The notes beneath the pieces were generated by a model. It did not search any database and was not told the DNA's origin. It was given only the letters and a program-made list of their open reading frames with translations. Both the position numbers and the translations under genes were made by a program. A stretch of 64,000 bases of DNA, taken from contig NC_135567.1 in the NCBI RefSeq assembly GCF_964340395.1, forward strand, positions 468,383-532,382. The letters run 5' to 3'. Positions 1-14,671 of the stretch are shown here, in pieces; the first letter of the stretch is position 1, and each line of letters opens with the position of its first letter. This DNA comes from Glandiceps talaboti (Eukaryota > Hemichordata > Enteropneusta > Spengelidae).

Positions 1-332
1 TTGTTCTTATGTAAATATCCAAACAAAATTGTTACTTTCTTTGACCTCTTGCCCCGTTTTCTTTGTTGCTAGTTTTCAACGCGTTTTCGTTATGCATTAT
101 ATGATGTAAATAAAGTAATTTATCAATGCAATGCAATGCAGTGTATGGTTTGTGTTCATGCAGTGTGTGTGTGTGGGCGACATGAACGTATCCACTCATC
201 AAAATATGCTCGTTCCCGACGATCTATTACCAACGATCTTTTTCTGTACGTGCGAATTCGCCTTTTCAGGCATATAAATAACCACAGAATCACATTTAGA
301 AGAAATAGACACATATTTTGATATAATATAAT
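1..332. other. AT-rich unique sequence, no gene seen
   Basis: No recognisable gene. Short open frames here show no family resemblance. There is a small run of ATGCA-type repeats near 125-140 and a short GT run near 165-175. Confidence 0.6.
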
Positions 333-474
333 AGCAATAACCTCCGCCGAAGGCGGGTATACACTCGAATTTGGTACAATTTGCTCCATATAGCACTCAC
401 CATTTGGCTCGTGCTATATGTCGCGAATTGTACCAAAATCTCGTGTATACCCGCCTTCGGCGGGGGTCATTGCT
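333..474. mobile_element. 142-bp fold-back (MITE-like) element
   Basis: Two arms of about 55 bases are inverted copies of each other: AGCAAT, then CCGCCGAAGGCGGGTATACA on the left, and the reverse complement ending ATTGCT on the right (to 474). The inner parts also pair (GGTACAATT with AATTGTACC; CATATAGCAC with GTGCTATATG), leaving a loop of roughly 14 bases near 396-410. The arms carry a small self-complementary GCCGAAGGC core. No coding capacity. It could be a non-autonomous DNA transposon or a structured RNA hairpin. A clear target-site duplication is not visible. Confidence 0.6.
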
Positions 475-1159
475 TAATTTTTGAAAATTATTATTCAAAC
501 GTTCAAAGTTACTTCCTTTGTGCATACATTATCTCAATATGATACAGAGTGAAAAAAGTCTACAAAACCCTCTCTCAAGTAAATTTTATGTTGCCAACAC
601 ACTTATTTCAAATATGTGCCTGTAATGTTATGAACTCTCCACTTATAAGTTTACTGTTATTACCTGGCATTTACACCTTACTAATAATATCACAGTTCTA
701 TTACATCACACTTTGTGTTTCTATATATTTCCATGGTGATTTTTGAAATAATTGTTTTGTTTGTAGACAAACACCATGTGTCAAATCACAATCATTACAT
801 ATAAAGTTCTTAGTCTTCCAAACTTTCCATCACAAAGTTGAATTTGCCTTTTAATATATGCATGTAGCCAGAGTTCAGGTAGGTGTGTGGGTGGGTGGGG
901 GAGGGTCTTTCACAAACCATGTAAATCTCAAGGTCAGTTTGAGCTTCTCTAGTTACCTACTACATTTCCATAATGGGGGACCCCCGACAGGACTGAGGTA
1001 TATATGAATTGGATAACTGAACTTTAAGTAAACTATTCTCATAGACAGCAAAAATGTATCACGTATATATAACTGAAGATCTGTAACTGTACATGACCAT
1101 TTTAATCTTATTACCCTGTGAGATTTAGTATTTCATCTGCAGGGCTATTGAGATGATTC
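475..1159. other. unique AT-rich sequence, nothing recognised
   Basis: I see no gene, RNA gene or transposon terminus here. A GT/G-rich patch lies near 880-905. Confidence 0.5.
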
Positions 1160-1312
1160 AAGTAGGATTAACATATGATACAAATTATCAATATGTGACA
1201 CAATTTATCAATATGGTGGGGGTTTATACATGTGATACAATGTATCAATGTGGTTTTACAAGTGATACAATTTATCAATATGTGGTTACATGTGATACAA
1301 TGTATCACTTTC
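1160..1312. repeat. degenerate ~30-bp GATACA tandem repeat
   Basis: About five imperfect copies of a unit with GATACAATTTATCAATATGT-like sequence. Several copies contain the near-palindrome GATACAATGTATC. The unit length drifts around 30-35 bases. An open frame crosses it but is compositionally a repeat translation. Confidence 0.65.
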
Positions 1313-2307
1313 CTCTCTGGAGTTGGTTTACATGTCACTACAAAAATTGTGTGGAAAATGCAATAAACTTTGAGAGGGCAATGTACTAATTTCCTACAAC
1401 AACTGTAACTTCATAGCAATCAATGCTGAGTACCTTTACATTTGTAACTTTCAAATCTGGAATAATTGTTCATGAGGGTCCATCACATCTATGATTGATG
1501 ACTGTTTATATTTTGTTTTATGCATGGAACATGGTGTTGTCTAGGGTATCTACACAATAACAAATGGATACTTTAAATTATCAAGGAGAGGCTGTCTCAG
1601 TCTTGTAGTCTCATTGTTGCTGTGCCCTTGTTTCTGACACACTTTGATACATCATTGCCACATTGTTGCACTGTATTACTGCTACATATTGTTGGAAATG
1701 TGTGAGATCACATTATGGATCTTTTTTATTGCAAGATTGCTACAATTTTGTAATGTTTAGTGACAAAGCAAGATATGTAATAGTTACAATGTAGCAAAAT
1801 GAGATATCTCATGCCACCTGTTTTGAAGTATGAAAAAAACATGATTCAGAAGTTTGATTACAACATTGCTGAAATATGTAGCAAACTCGTGTCTTTTGTT
1901 GTGTTGTGATATTTTGAAAAGGGACACGACTTTTTAACATACCACTGTGATGTTTTGAAGTGACAAACTGCTTGACAAGACATTTTCTACTGAATGTCTT
2001 CAGACTAACCATAATGTATGACTGTCTACTCTGTTCTCATGACAAACATGGCTAATGAATAGTTGGCTTCATCAACTCTCCATAGTATAATTCTCAGTAT
2101 CTGTTTACATCCTGTGTTAACATAGCCCTAACACAGACCAGATATAATACACATATTGATGTCAATGATTTTGATTGGTTGAAGGCATGGGAAAACCTGT
2201 CACAGAGAAGTATTTACAATACATAACTGATCACACCTTTGGTCCCAAAGCTTATACATGTAAGGTACATTTGGACCCTTGGCTAACTGTAAAGAAAAAA
2301 TATCAAA
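1313..2307. other. unique AT-rich sequence, nothing recognised
   Basis: Only short unremarkable open frames occur, none with a recognisable domain. This sequence abuts the 31-bp array directly. Confidence 0.5.
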
Positions 2308-3329
2308 GGTATATGTTTATACACTGTAGCCATCAAAATATATATATTTATGTAAAGTAGCCATCAAAATGTATATATTTATGTAAAGTAGCCATCAAAA
2401 TGTATATATTTATGCAAAGTAGCCATCAAAATATATATATTTATGTAAAGTAGCCATCAAAATATATATATTTATGTAAAGTAGCCATCAAAATGTATAT
2501 ATTTATGTAAAGTAGCCATCAAAATGTATATATTTATGTAAAGTAGCCATCAAAATGTATATATTTATGTAAAGTAGCCATCAAAATGTATATATTTATG
2601 TAAAGCAGCCATCAAAATGTATATATTTATGTAAAGTAGCCATCAAAATGTATATATTTATGTAAAGTAGCTATCAAAATATATATATTTATGAAAAGTA
2701 GCCATCAAAATGTATATATTTATGTCAAGTAGCCATCAAAATGTATATATTTATGTAAAGTAGCCATCAAAATGTATATATTTATGTAAAGTACCATCGA
2801 AATGTATATATTTATGTAAGGTAGCCATCAAAATGTATATATTTATATACAGTAGCCATCAAAATGTATATATTTATGTAAAGTAGCCATCAAAATGTAT
2901 ATATTTATGTAAAGTAGCCATCAAAATGTATATATTTATGTAAAGTAGCCATCAAAATGTATATATTTATGTAAAGTAGCCATCAAAATGTATATATACT
3001 TATGTAAAGTAGCCATCAAAATGTATATATTTATGTAAAGTAGCCATCAAAATGTATATATTTATGTAAAGAAGTCATCAAAATGTATATATTTATGTAA
3101 AGTAGCCATCAAAATGTATATATTTATGTAAAGTAGCCATCAAAAAATATATATATTTATGTAAAGTAGCCATCAATATGTATATATTTATGTAAAGTAG
3201 CCATCAATATATATATATATATTTATGCAAAGTAGCCATCAAAATATATATATATGCAAAGTATCCATCAAAATGTATATATTTATGCAAAGTAGCCATC
3301 AAAATGTATATATTTATGTAAAGTAGCCA

Positions 3330-5280
3330 TCAAAATATATATATATTTATGTAAAGTAGCCATCAAAATGTATATATTTATGTAAAGTAGCCATCAAAAT
3401 GTATATATTTATGAAAAGTAGCCATCAAAATATATATATTTATGCAAAGTAGCCATCAAAATGTATATATTTATGCAAAGTAGCCATCAACATGTATATA
3501 TTTATGCAAAGTAGCCATCAAAATGTATATATTTATGCAAAGTAGCCATCAAAATGTACATATTTATGTAAAGTAGCCATCAAAATGTATATATTTATGT
3601 AAAGTAGCCATCAAAATGTATATATTTATGTAAAGTAGCCATATATTTATGTAAAGTAGCCATCAAAATGTGTATAATTATACACTGTAGCCATCAAAAT
3701 GTATATATTTATGTAAAGTAGCCATCAAAATGTATATATTTATATAAAGTAGCCATCAAAATGCATATATTTTAACAATGTAGCCATCAAAATGTATATA
3801 TTTATGTAAAGTAGCCATCAAAATGTATATATTTATGTAAAGTAGCCATCAATATGTATATATTTATGTAAAGTAGCCATCAATATATATATATATATAT
3901 TTATGCAAAGTAGCCATCAAAATATATATATATTTATGCAAAGTATCCATCAAAATGTATATATTTTTGCAAAGTAGCCATCAAAATGTATATATTTATG
4001 TAAAGTAGCCATCAAAATGTATATATTTATGTAAAGTAGCCATCGAAATGTATATATTTATGTAAGGTAGCCATCAAAATGTATATATTTATATACAGTA
4101 GCCATCAAAATGTATATATTTATATAAAGTAGCCATCAAAATGTATATATTTATGTAAAGTAGCAATCAAAATGTATATATTTATGTAAAGTAGCCATCA
4201 AAATGTATATATTTATGTAAAGTAGCCATCAATATATATATATATTTATGTAAAGTAGCCATCAAAATATATATATATTTATGTAAAGTAGCCATCAAAA
4301 TGTATATATTTATGTAAAGTAGCCATCAAAATGTATATATTTATGTAAAGTAGCCATCAAAATATATATATATTTATGTAAAGTAGCCATCAAAATGTAT
4401 ATATTTATGTAAAGTAGCCATCAAAATGTATATATTTATGAAAAGTAGCCATCAAAATATATATATTTATGCAAAGTAGCCATCAAAATGTATATATTTA
4501 TGCAAAGTAGCCATCAACATGTATATATTTATGCAAAGTAGCCATCAAAATGTATATATTTATGCAAAGTAGCCATCAAAATGTACATATTTATGTAAAG
4601 TAGCCATCAAAATGTATATATTTATGTAAAGTAGCCATCAAAATGTATATATTTATGTAAAGTAGCCATATATTTATGTAAAGTAGCCATCAAAATGTGT
4701 ATAATTATACACTGTAGCCATCAAAATGTATATATTTATGTAAAGTAGCCATCAAAATGTATATATTTATATAAAGTAGCCATCAAAATGCATATATTTT
4801 AACAATGTAGCCATCAAAATGTATATATTTATGTAAAGTAGCCATCAAAATGTATATATTTATGTAAAGTAGCCATCAATATGTATATATTTATGTAAAG
4901 TAGCCATCAATATATATATATATATATTTATGCAAAGTAGCCATCAAAATATATATATATTTATGCAAAGTATCCATCAAAATGTATATATTTTTGCAAA
5001 GTAGCCATCAAAATGTATATATTTATGTAAAGTAGCCATCAAAATGTATATATTTATGTAAAGTAGCCATCGAAATGTATATATTTATGTAAGGTAGCCA
5101 TCAAAATGTATATATTTATATACAGTAGCCATCAAAATGTATATATTTATATAAAGTAGCCATCAAAATGTATATATTTATGTAAAGTAGCAATCAAAAT
5201 GTATATATTTATGTAAAGTAGCCATCAAAATGTATATATTTATGTAAAGTAGCCATCAATATATATATATATTTATGTAA
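3330..5280. repeat. higher-order duplication inside array, ~1,027-bp offset
   Basis: Marker variants recur in order 1,027 bases apart: CATCAACATG (near 3485 and 4512), GTGTATAATTATACACTG (3670 and 4697) and CATCGAAATG (4041 and 5068). The GTAAGG plus ATATACAG pair of variants appears again near 5416-5475, 345 bases later, and an older-looking copy lies near 2800-2850. Confidence 0.85.
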
Positions 5281-5549
5281 AGTAGCCATCAAAATATATA
5301 TATATTTATGTAAAGTAGCCATCAAAATGTATATATTTATGTAAAGTAGCCATCAAAATGTATATATTTATGTAAAGTAGCCATCAAAATGTATATATTT
5401 ATGTAAAGTAGCCATCGAAATGTATATATTTATGTAAGGTAGCCATCAAAATGTATATATTTATATACAGTAGCCATCAAAATGTATATATTTATATAAA
5501 GTAGCCATCAAAATGTATATATTTATGTAAAGTAGCAATCAAAATGTAT

Positions 5550-8500
5550 ATATTTATGTAAAGTAGCCATCAAAATGTATATATTTATGTAAAGTAGCCA
5601 TCAAAATATATATATATTTATGTAAAGTAGTCATCAAAATGTATATATTTATGTAAAGTAGCCATCAAAATGTATATATTTATGTAAAGTAGCCATCAAA
5701 ATATATATATTTATGCAAAGTAGCCATCAAAATGTATATATTTATGCAAAGTAGCCATCAAAATGTATATATTTATGCAAAGTAGCCATCAAAATGTATA
5801 TATTTATGCAAAGTAGCCATCAAAATGTACATATTTATGTAAAGTAGCCATCAAAATGTATATATTTATGTAAAGTAGCCATCAAAATGTATATATTTAT
5901 GTAAAGTAGCCATCAAAATATATATATTTATGTAAAGTAGCCATCAAAATGTGTATAATTATACACTGTAGCCATCAAAATGTATATATTTATGTAAAGT
6001 AGCCATCAAAATGTATATATTTATGTAAAGTAGCCATCAAAATGTATATATTTATGTAAAGTAGCCATCAAAATGTATATATTTATGTAAAGTAGCCATC
6101 AAAATGCATATATTTTAACAATGTAGCCATCAAAATATATATATTTATGTAAAGTAGCCATCAAAATATATATATTTATGTAAAGTAGCCATCAAAACGT
6201 ATATATTTATGTAAAGTAGCCATTAAAATATATATATTTATGCAAAGTAGCCATCAAAATATATATATTTATGCAAAGTATCCATCAAAATGTATATATT
6301 TATGCAAAGTAGCCATCAAAATGTATATATTTATGTAAAGTAGCAATCAAAATGTATATATTTATGTAAAGTAGCCATCACAATATATATATTTATGTAA
6401 AGTAGCCATCAAAATGTATATATTTATACACTGTAGCCATCAAAATGTATATATTTATGTAAAGTAGCCATCAAAATGTATATATCTATACACTGTAGCC
6501 ATCAAAATGAATATATTTATGTAAAATAGCCATCAAAATGTATATATTTATACACTGTAGCCATCAAAATGTATATATTTATGTAAAGTAGCCATCAATA
6601 TATATATATTTATGTAAAGTAGCAATCAAAATGTATATATTTATGTAAAGTAGCCATCAATATATATATATATATATTTATGCAAAGTAGCCATCAAAAT
6701 ATATATATATTTATGCAAAGTATCCATCAAAATGTATATATTTATGCAAAGTAGCCATCAAAATGTATATATTTATGTAAAGTAGCCATCAAAATATATA
6801 TATATTTATGTAAAGTAGCCATCAAAATGTATATATTTATGTAAAGTAGCCATCAAAATATATATATTTATGCAAAGTAGCCATCAATATGATTTATGCA
6901 AAGTAGCCATCAAAATGTATATATTTATGCAAAGTAGCCATCAAAATGATTTATGCAAAGTAGCCATCAAAATGTATCTATTTATGTAAAGTAGCCATCA
7001 AAATGTATATATTTATACACTGTAGCCATCAAAATGTATATATTTATGTAAAGTAGCCATCGAAATGTATATATTTATGTAAAGTAGCAATCAAAATATA
7101 TATATTTATGTAAAGTAGCCATCAAAATGTATATATTTATGTAAAGTAGCCATCGAAATGTATATATTTATGCAAAGTAGCCATCAAAATGTATATATTT
7201 ATGGAAAGTAGCCATCAAAATATATATATTTATGTAAAGTAGCCATCAAAATATATATATTTATGTAAAGTAGCCATCAAAATATATATATTTATGTAAA
7301 GTAGCCATCAAAATGTATATATTTATGCAAAGTAGCCATCAAAATGTATATATTTATGTAAAGTAGCCATCAAAATGATTTATGCAAAGTAGCCATCAAA
7401 ATGTATATGTTTATGTAAAGTAGCCATCAAAATATATATATTTATACACTGTAGCCATCAAAATGTATATATTTATGTAAAATAGCCATCAAAATGTATA
7501 TATATTTATGTAAAGTAGCCATCAAAATGTATATATTTTCGTAAAGTAGCTATCAAATTGTATATATTTATGTAAAGTAGCCATCAAAATGTATATATTT
7601 ATGTAAGGTAGCCATCAAAATATATATATTTATACACTGTAGCCATCAAAATATATATATTATATATATTTATGTATGTAAAGTAGTCATCAAAATGTAT
7701 ATATTTATGTAAAGTAGCCATCAAAATGTATATATTTATGTAAAGTAGCCATCAAAATATATATATTTATGAAAGTGGCCATCAAAATGTATATATTTAT
7801 GTAAAGTAGCCATAAAAATGTATATATTTATGCAAAGTAGCCATCAAAATGTATATATTTATGTAAAGTAGCCATCAAAATGTATATATTTATGTAAAGT
7901 AGCCATCACAATATATATATTTATGTAAAGTAGCCATCAAAATGTATATATTTATACACTGTAGCCATCAAAATATATATATTTATGTAAAGTAGCCATC
8001 AAAATGTATATATTTATGTAAAGTAGCCATCAAAATGTATATATTTATGTAAAGTAGCCATCAAAATATATATATATTTATGTAAAGTAGCCATCAATAT
8101 GTATATATTTATGTAAAGTAGCCATCAATATATATATATATATATTTATGCAAAGTAGCCATCAAAATATATATATATTTATGCAAAGTATCCATCAAAA
8201 TGTATATATTTATGCAAAGTAGCCATCAAAATGTATATATTTATGTAAAGTAGCCATCAAAATATATATATATTTATGTAAAGTAGCCATCAAAATGTAT
8301 ATATTTATGTAAAGTAGCCATCAAAATATATATATACTTATGTAAAGTAGCCATCAAAATGTATATATTTATGTAAAGTAGCCATCAAAATGTATATATT
8401 TATGTAAAGTAGCCATCAAAATGTATATATTTATGTGAAGTAGCCACCAAAATATATATATTTATGCAAAGTAGCCATCAAAATGTATATATTTATGCAA

Positions 8501-11500
8501 AGTAGCCATCAAAATGTATATATTTATGCAAAGTAGCCATCGAAATGTATATATTTATGTAAAGTAGCCATCAAAATGTATATATTTATGTAAAGTAGCC
8601 ATCAAAATATATATATTTATGCAAAGTAGCCATCAAAATGATTTATGCAAAGTAGCCATCAAAATGATTTATGCAAAGTAGCCATCAAAATGTATCTATT
8701 TATGTAAAGTAGCCATCAAAATGTATATATTTATGTAAAGTAGCCATCAAAATGTATATATTTATGTAAAGTAGCCATCAAAATATATATATTTATGTAA
8801 AGTAGCCATCAAAATTATTTATGCAAAGTAGCCATCAAAATGTATATATTTATGGAAAGTAGCCATCAAAATATATATATTTATGCAAAGTAGCCATCAA
8901 AATGTATATATTTATGCAAAGTAGCCATCAAAATGTATATATTTATGTAAAGTAGCCATCAAAATGTATATATTTATGTAAAGTAGCCATCAAAATATAT
9001 ATATTTATGCAAAGTAGCCATCAAAATGATTTATGCAAAGTAGCCATCAAAATGTATATATTTATGCAAAGTAGCCATCAAAATGTATATATTTATGTAA
9101 AGTAGCCATCAAAATGTATATATTTATGTAAAGTAGCCATCAAAATATATATATATATATATGTAAAGTAGCCATCAATATGTATATATTTATGTAAAGT
9201 AGCCATCAATATATATATATATTTATGCAAAGTAGCCATCAAAATATATATATATTTATGCAAAGTATCCATCAAAATGTATATATTTATGTAAAGTAGC
9301 CATCAAAATGTATATATTTATGTAAAGTAGCCATCAAAATATATATATATTTATGTAAAGTAGTCATCAAAATGTATATATTTATGTAAAGTAGCCATCA
9401 AAATGTATATATTTATGTAAAGTAGCCATCAAAATATATATATTTATGCAAAGTAGCCATCAAAATGTATATATTTATGCAAAGTAGCCATCAAAATGTA
9501 TATATTTATGCAAAGTAGCCATCAAAATGTATATATTTATGCAAAGTAGCCATCAAAATGTACATATTTATGTAAAGTAGCCATCAAAATGTATATATTT
9601 ATGTAAAGTAGCCATCAAAATGTATATATTTATGTAAAGTAGCCATCAAAATATATATATTTATGTAAAGTAGCCATCAAAATGTGTATAATTATACACT
9701 GTAGCCATCAAAATGTATATATTTATGTAAAGTAGCCATCAAAATGTATATATTTATGTAAAGTAGCCATCAAAATGTATATATTTATGTAAAGTAGCCA
9801 TCAAAATGTATATATTTATGTAAAGTAGCCATCAAAATGCATATATTTTAACAATGTAGCCATCAAAATATATATATTTATGTAAAGTTGCCATCAAAAT
9901 ATATATATTTATGTAAAGTAGCCATCAAAACGTATATATTTATGTAAAGTAGCCATTAAAATATATATATTTATGCAAAGTAGCCATCAAAATATATATA
10001 TTTATGCAAAGTATCCATCAAAATGTATATATTTATGCAAAGTAGCCATCAAAATGTATATATTTATGTAAAGTAGCAATCAAAATGTATATATTTATGT
10101 AAAGTAGCCATCACAATATATATATTTATGTAAAGTAGCCATTAAAATGTATATATTTATACACTGTAGCCATCAAAATGTATATATTTATGTAAAGTAG
10201 CCATCAAAATGTATATATCTATACACTGTAGCCATCAAAATGAATATATTTATGTAAAATAGCCATCAAAATGTATATATTTATACACTGTAGCCATCAA
10301 AATGTATATATTTATGTAAAGTAGCCATCAATATATATATATTTATGTAAAGTAGCAATCAAAATGTATATATTTATGTAAAGTAGCCATCAATATATAT
10401 ATATATTTATGCAAAGTAGCCATCAAAATATATATATATTTATGCAAAGTATCCATCAAAATGTATATATTTATGCAAAGTAGCCATCAAAATGTATATA
10501 TTTATGTAAAGTAGCCATCAAAATATATATATATTTATGTAAAGTAGCCATCAAAATGTATATATTTATGTAAAGTAGCCATCAAAATATATATATTTAT
10601 GCAAAGTAGCCATCAATATGATTTATGCAAAGTAGCCATCAAAATGTATATATTTATGCAAAGTAGCCATCAAAATGATTTATGCAAAGTAGCCATCAAA
10701 ATGTATCTATTTATGTAAAGTAGCCATCAAAATGTATATATTTATACACTGTAGCCATCAAAATGTATATATTTATGTAAAGTAGCCATCGAAATGTATA
10801 TATTTATGTAAAGTAGCCATCAAAATATATATATTTATGTAAAGTAGCCATCAAAATGTATATATTTATGTAAAGTAGCCATCGAAATGTATATATTTAT
10901 GCAAAGTAGCCATCAAAATGTATATATTTATGGAAAGTAGCCATCAAAATATATATATTTATGTAAAGTAGCCATCAAAATATATATATTTATGTAAAGT
11001 AGCCATCAAAATATATATATTTATGTAAAGTAGCCATCAAAATGTATATATTTATGCAAAGTAGCCATCAAAATGTATATATTTATGCAAAGTAGCCATC
11101 AAAATGTATATATTTATGTAAAGTAGCCATCAAAATGATTTATGCAAAGTAGCCATCAAAATGTATATGTTTATGTAAAGTAGCCATCAAAATATATATA
11201 TTTATACACTGTAGCCATCAAAATGTATATATTTATGTAAAATAGCCATCAAAATGTATATATATTTATGTAAAGTAGCCATCAAAATGTATATATTTTC
11301 GTAAAGTAGCTATCAAATTGTATATATTTATGTAAAGTAGCCATCAAAATGTATATATTTATGTAAGGTAGCCATCAAAATATATATATTTATACACTGT
11401 AGCCATCAAAATATATATATTATATATATTTATGTATGTAAAGTAGTCATCAAAATGTATATATTTATGTAAAGTAGCCATCAAAATGTATATATTTATG

Positions 11501-12880
11501 TAAAGTAGCCATCAAAATATATATATTTATGAAAGTGGCCATCAAAATGTATATATTTATGTAAAGTAGCCATAAAAATGTATATATTTATGCAAAGTAG
11601 CCATCAAAATGTATATATTTATGTAAAGTAGCCATCAAAATGTATATATTTATGTAAAGTAGCCATCACAATATATATATTTATGTAAAGTAGCCATCAA
11701 AATGTATATATTTATACACTGTAGCCATCAAAATATATATATTTATGTAAAGTAGCCATCAAAATGTATATATTTATGTAAAGTAGCCATCAAAATGTAT
11801 ATATTTATGTAAAGTAGCCATCAAAATATATATATATTTATGTAAAGTAGCCATCAATATGTATATATATATATATTTATGCAAAGTAGCCATCAAAATA
11901 TATATATATTTATGCAAAGTATCCATCAAAATGTATATATTTATGCAAAGTAGCCATCAAAATGTATATATTTATGTAAAGTAGCCATCAAAATATATAT
12001 ATATTTATGTAAAGTAGCCATCAAAATGTATATATTTATGTAAAGTAGCCATCAAAATATATATATACTTATGTAAAGTAGCCATCAAAATGTATATATT
12101 TATGTAAAGTAGCCATCAAAATGTATATATTTATGTAAAGTAGCCATCAAAATGTATATATTTATGTGAAGTAGCCACCAAAATATATATATTTATGCAA
12201 AGTAGCCATCAAAATGTATATATTTATGCAAAGTAGCCATCAAAATGTATATATTTATGCAAAGTAGCCATCGAAATGTATATATTTATGTAAAGTAGCC
12301 ATCAAAATGTATATATTTATGTAAAGTAGCCATCAAAATATATATATTTATGCAAAGTAGCCATCAAAATGATTTATGCAAAGTAGCCATCAAAATGATT
12401 TATGCAAAGTAGCCATCAAAATGTATCTATTTATGTAAAGTAGCCATCAAAATGTATATATTTATGTAAAGTAGCCATCAAAATGTATATATTTATGTAA
12501 AGTAGCCATCAAAATATATATATTTATGTAAAGTAGCCATCAAAATTATTTATGCAAAGTAGCCATCAAAATGTATATATTTATGGAAAGTAGCCATCAA
12601 AATATATATATTTATGCAAAGTAGCCATCAAAATGTATATATTTATGCAAAGTAGCCATCAAAATGTATATATTTATGTAAAGTAGCCATCAAAATGTAT
12701 ATATTTATGTAAAGTAGCCATCAAAATATATATATTTATGCAAAGTAGCCATCAAAATGATTTATGCAAAGTAGCCATCAAAATGTATATATTTATGCAA
12801 AGTAGCCATCAAAATGTATATATTTATGTAAAGTAGCCATCAAAATGTATATATTTATGTAAAGTAGCCATCAAAATATA
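5550..12880. repeat. higher-order duplication inside array, ~3.73-kb offset
   Basis: The block from about 5550 to 9150 recurs from about 9283 to 12880. Matching landmarks: AAGTAGTCATC (5628/9361), ATGCATATATTTTAAC (6104/9837), the TATTATATATATTTATGTATG insertion (7659/11419) and the GTGAAGTAGCCACC variant (8435/12166). The offset moves between 3731 and 3760 because whole units were gained or lost after duplication. Confidence 0.88.
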
Positions 12881-13309
12881 TATATTTATGTAAAGTAGCC
12901 ATCAAAATGTATATATTTATGTGAAGTAGCCATCAAAATGTATATATTTATACACTGTAGCCATCAAAATATATATATTTATGTAAAGTAGCCATCAAAA
13001 TGTATATATTTATGTAAAGTAGCCATCAAAATGTATATATTTATGTAAAGTAGCCATCAAATTATATATATTTATGTAATGTAGCCATCAAAATGTATAT
13101 ATTTATGTAAAGTAGCCATCAAAATGTATATATTTATACACTGTAGCCATCAAAATATATATATATTTATGTAAAGTAGCCATCAAAATGTATATATTTA
13201 TGTAAAGTAGCCATCAAAATATATATATTTATACACTGTAGCCATCAAAATATATATATTTATGTAAAGTAGCCATCAAAATGTGTATATTTATGTAAAG
13301 TAGCCATCG

Positions 13310-13895
13310 GTAGGCTCGAACATACAGTTGATTCCGGTCTATATTATTTTCATAAAATTACGCAAAAATAATCATTAAATATTAGTCGTCATATCTGTGT
13401 CACTTCAAAATATACCTTTGAATGAAAGAGAAAACGTAACAACATCATTTGACTGAATAAACAAATACTCATAAGTTTGCGCGAAACAGAAAGCGTCCGT
13501 GAACGTGGGCGATGTGGTTTCAAGCTTATGACGAATAAGAACACCAAAGTGTCCTACCTTCTTTTTTAGCAAATTGAGCAAATGCTGAGCTCGTGGAGGT
13601 TGAATTTTCAAATTCCAAGATTCGAATCATTCAATCTTGCGATCGCGCGACAAGATAGAAAGGTAAATTCTACGACCGTTGAGGGCGATATTAAATCGGT
13701 ACACTCCACAGCAGCGTCCCGATTTGATCGAGTTAAATATGTGTTTCTCTGTTTATTATAATTAGATATTAATTAGCTATTCAAGATACTGAAATAATGA
13801 TAAACAAGAACTTGACGGAACTTGTTGATGTTCTCTATATTCACGGCGTTATTCAATATTGTTATAGACACCAGAATTGTTGCCTCAAGCCCTTG
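13310..13895. other. unique sequence right of the 31-bp array
   Basis: No gene recognised. Base composition becomes more balanced and a GCGATCGCGCGA patch lies near 13640. The array ends sharply at GCCATCGG. Confidence 0.5.
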
Positions 13896-13987
13896 CTCAG
13901 ATCCGAATACACCCGGCGGCAGTGAAGCCCTGTAGTCTCAACTGTATTATTTCAGGTTTGAGTCTGTCGGGTGTCTTCGGATCTGAG
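13896..13987. repeat. 92-bp inverted repeat
   Basis: The left arm CTCAGATCCGAATACACCCG (13896-13915) pairs with CGGGTGTCTTCGGATCTGAG (13968-13987), with one mismatch over 20 bases. The 52-base loop holds no recognised feature. It could be a small fold-back element or hairpin. Confidence 0.6.
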
Positions 13988-14204
13988 GCCATCTGACTCT
14001 CAATATAACGTTCATATGATAACGCTACCTGAATCTGAATCTGAATTTGAATCTGACGCCAACTTTATACTCGTTCGATCGATTAATTACTCAAATTGGT
14101 CGGATTATTACCAAATCTAATCAGTTCTTGCCATTACCCTACGGAACATGTCTATAAAATTTCGTTTGAATTGATGCAGCTGTTTTTTTCGGAAATGGTG
14201 AAAC
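13988..14204. other. unique sequence with short CTGAAT hexamer run
   Basis: A short degenerate CTGAAT run occurs near 14028-14056. Nothing else is recognised. Confidence 0.4.
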
Positions 14205-14286
14205 AGACACACACAGACACACACACACACGCGCGCGCGCACGCACGCACGCACACACACACGCACGCACGCACAGACACACACAC
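14205..14286. repeat. (CA)n/(GC)n compound microsatellite
   Basis: Dinucleotide CA repeats with embedded CGCG and ACGC blocks. Confidence 0.95.
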
Positions 14287-14624
14287 TTCATCGCTATATT
14301 AAAACTTTCCTTACGGAAGATAAAAATCATCGACTTCAGTCCATGGATGGATATTTTGTAATCTATTAATAGTCTATTATCAAAGTGAGACACCATAAGA
14401 TAGTTGTCGCCTTCCCCAGTTTTCCATAACAACGATATCCCAAATAAATATTGGATATTTTGTATATCGTCAGTCGTCTGTGGAATATACACGCGCTGGA
14501 CAGATTATTATAAGTTCGATAATAGATGACATATATCGGGTATCCAATGTCACACTTATCAATGTCGATTGAGGCAAAAAAAAAATAAGCTGACCGACTT
14601 GTTCTGAGGGTGACGAACAGCCTG

Positions 14625-14625
<1 letters not shown>

Positions 14626-14671
<46 letters not shown>

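Larger units (their letters stand above)
2308..13309. repeat. 11-kb tandem array of a ~31-bp AT-rich unit
   Basis: About 350 head-to-tail copies of a unit built from GTAGCCATCAAAATG followed by TATATATTTATGTAAA. Recurrent variants are TATGCAAA for TATGTAAA, ATACACTGTAGCC for the GTAAAGTAGCC junction, a shortened unit with ATGATTTATGC, CATCGAAATG, and expansions of the TATATA core. Units are contiguous, with no unique spacers, so this is a minisatellite or satellite and not a CRISPR array. Rare variants recur in the same order at fixed offsets (1027 bases; 3731-3760 bases), showing that multi-kilobase blocks were duplicated inside the array. Short open frames here are repeat translation. Confidence 0.97.

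Noticed and set aside
2175-2360. 61-codon frame reading into the 31-bp array
   Set aside because: No recognisable family; its last third is translated repeat.
2308-13309. CRISPR-like array
   Set aside because: Units are contiguous with no unique spacers, the context is an animal genome, and there are no cas genes.
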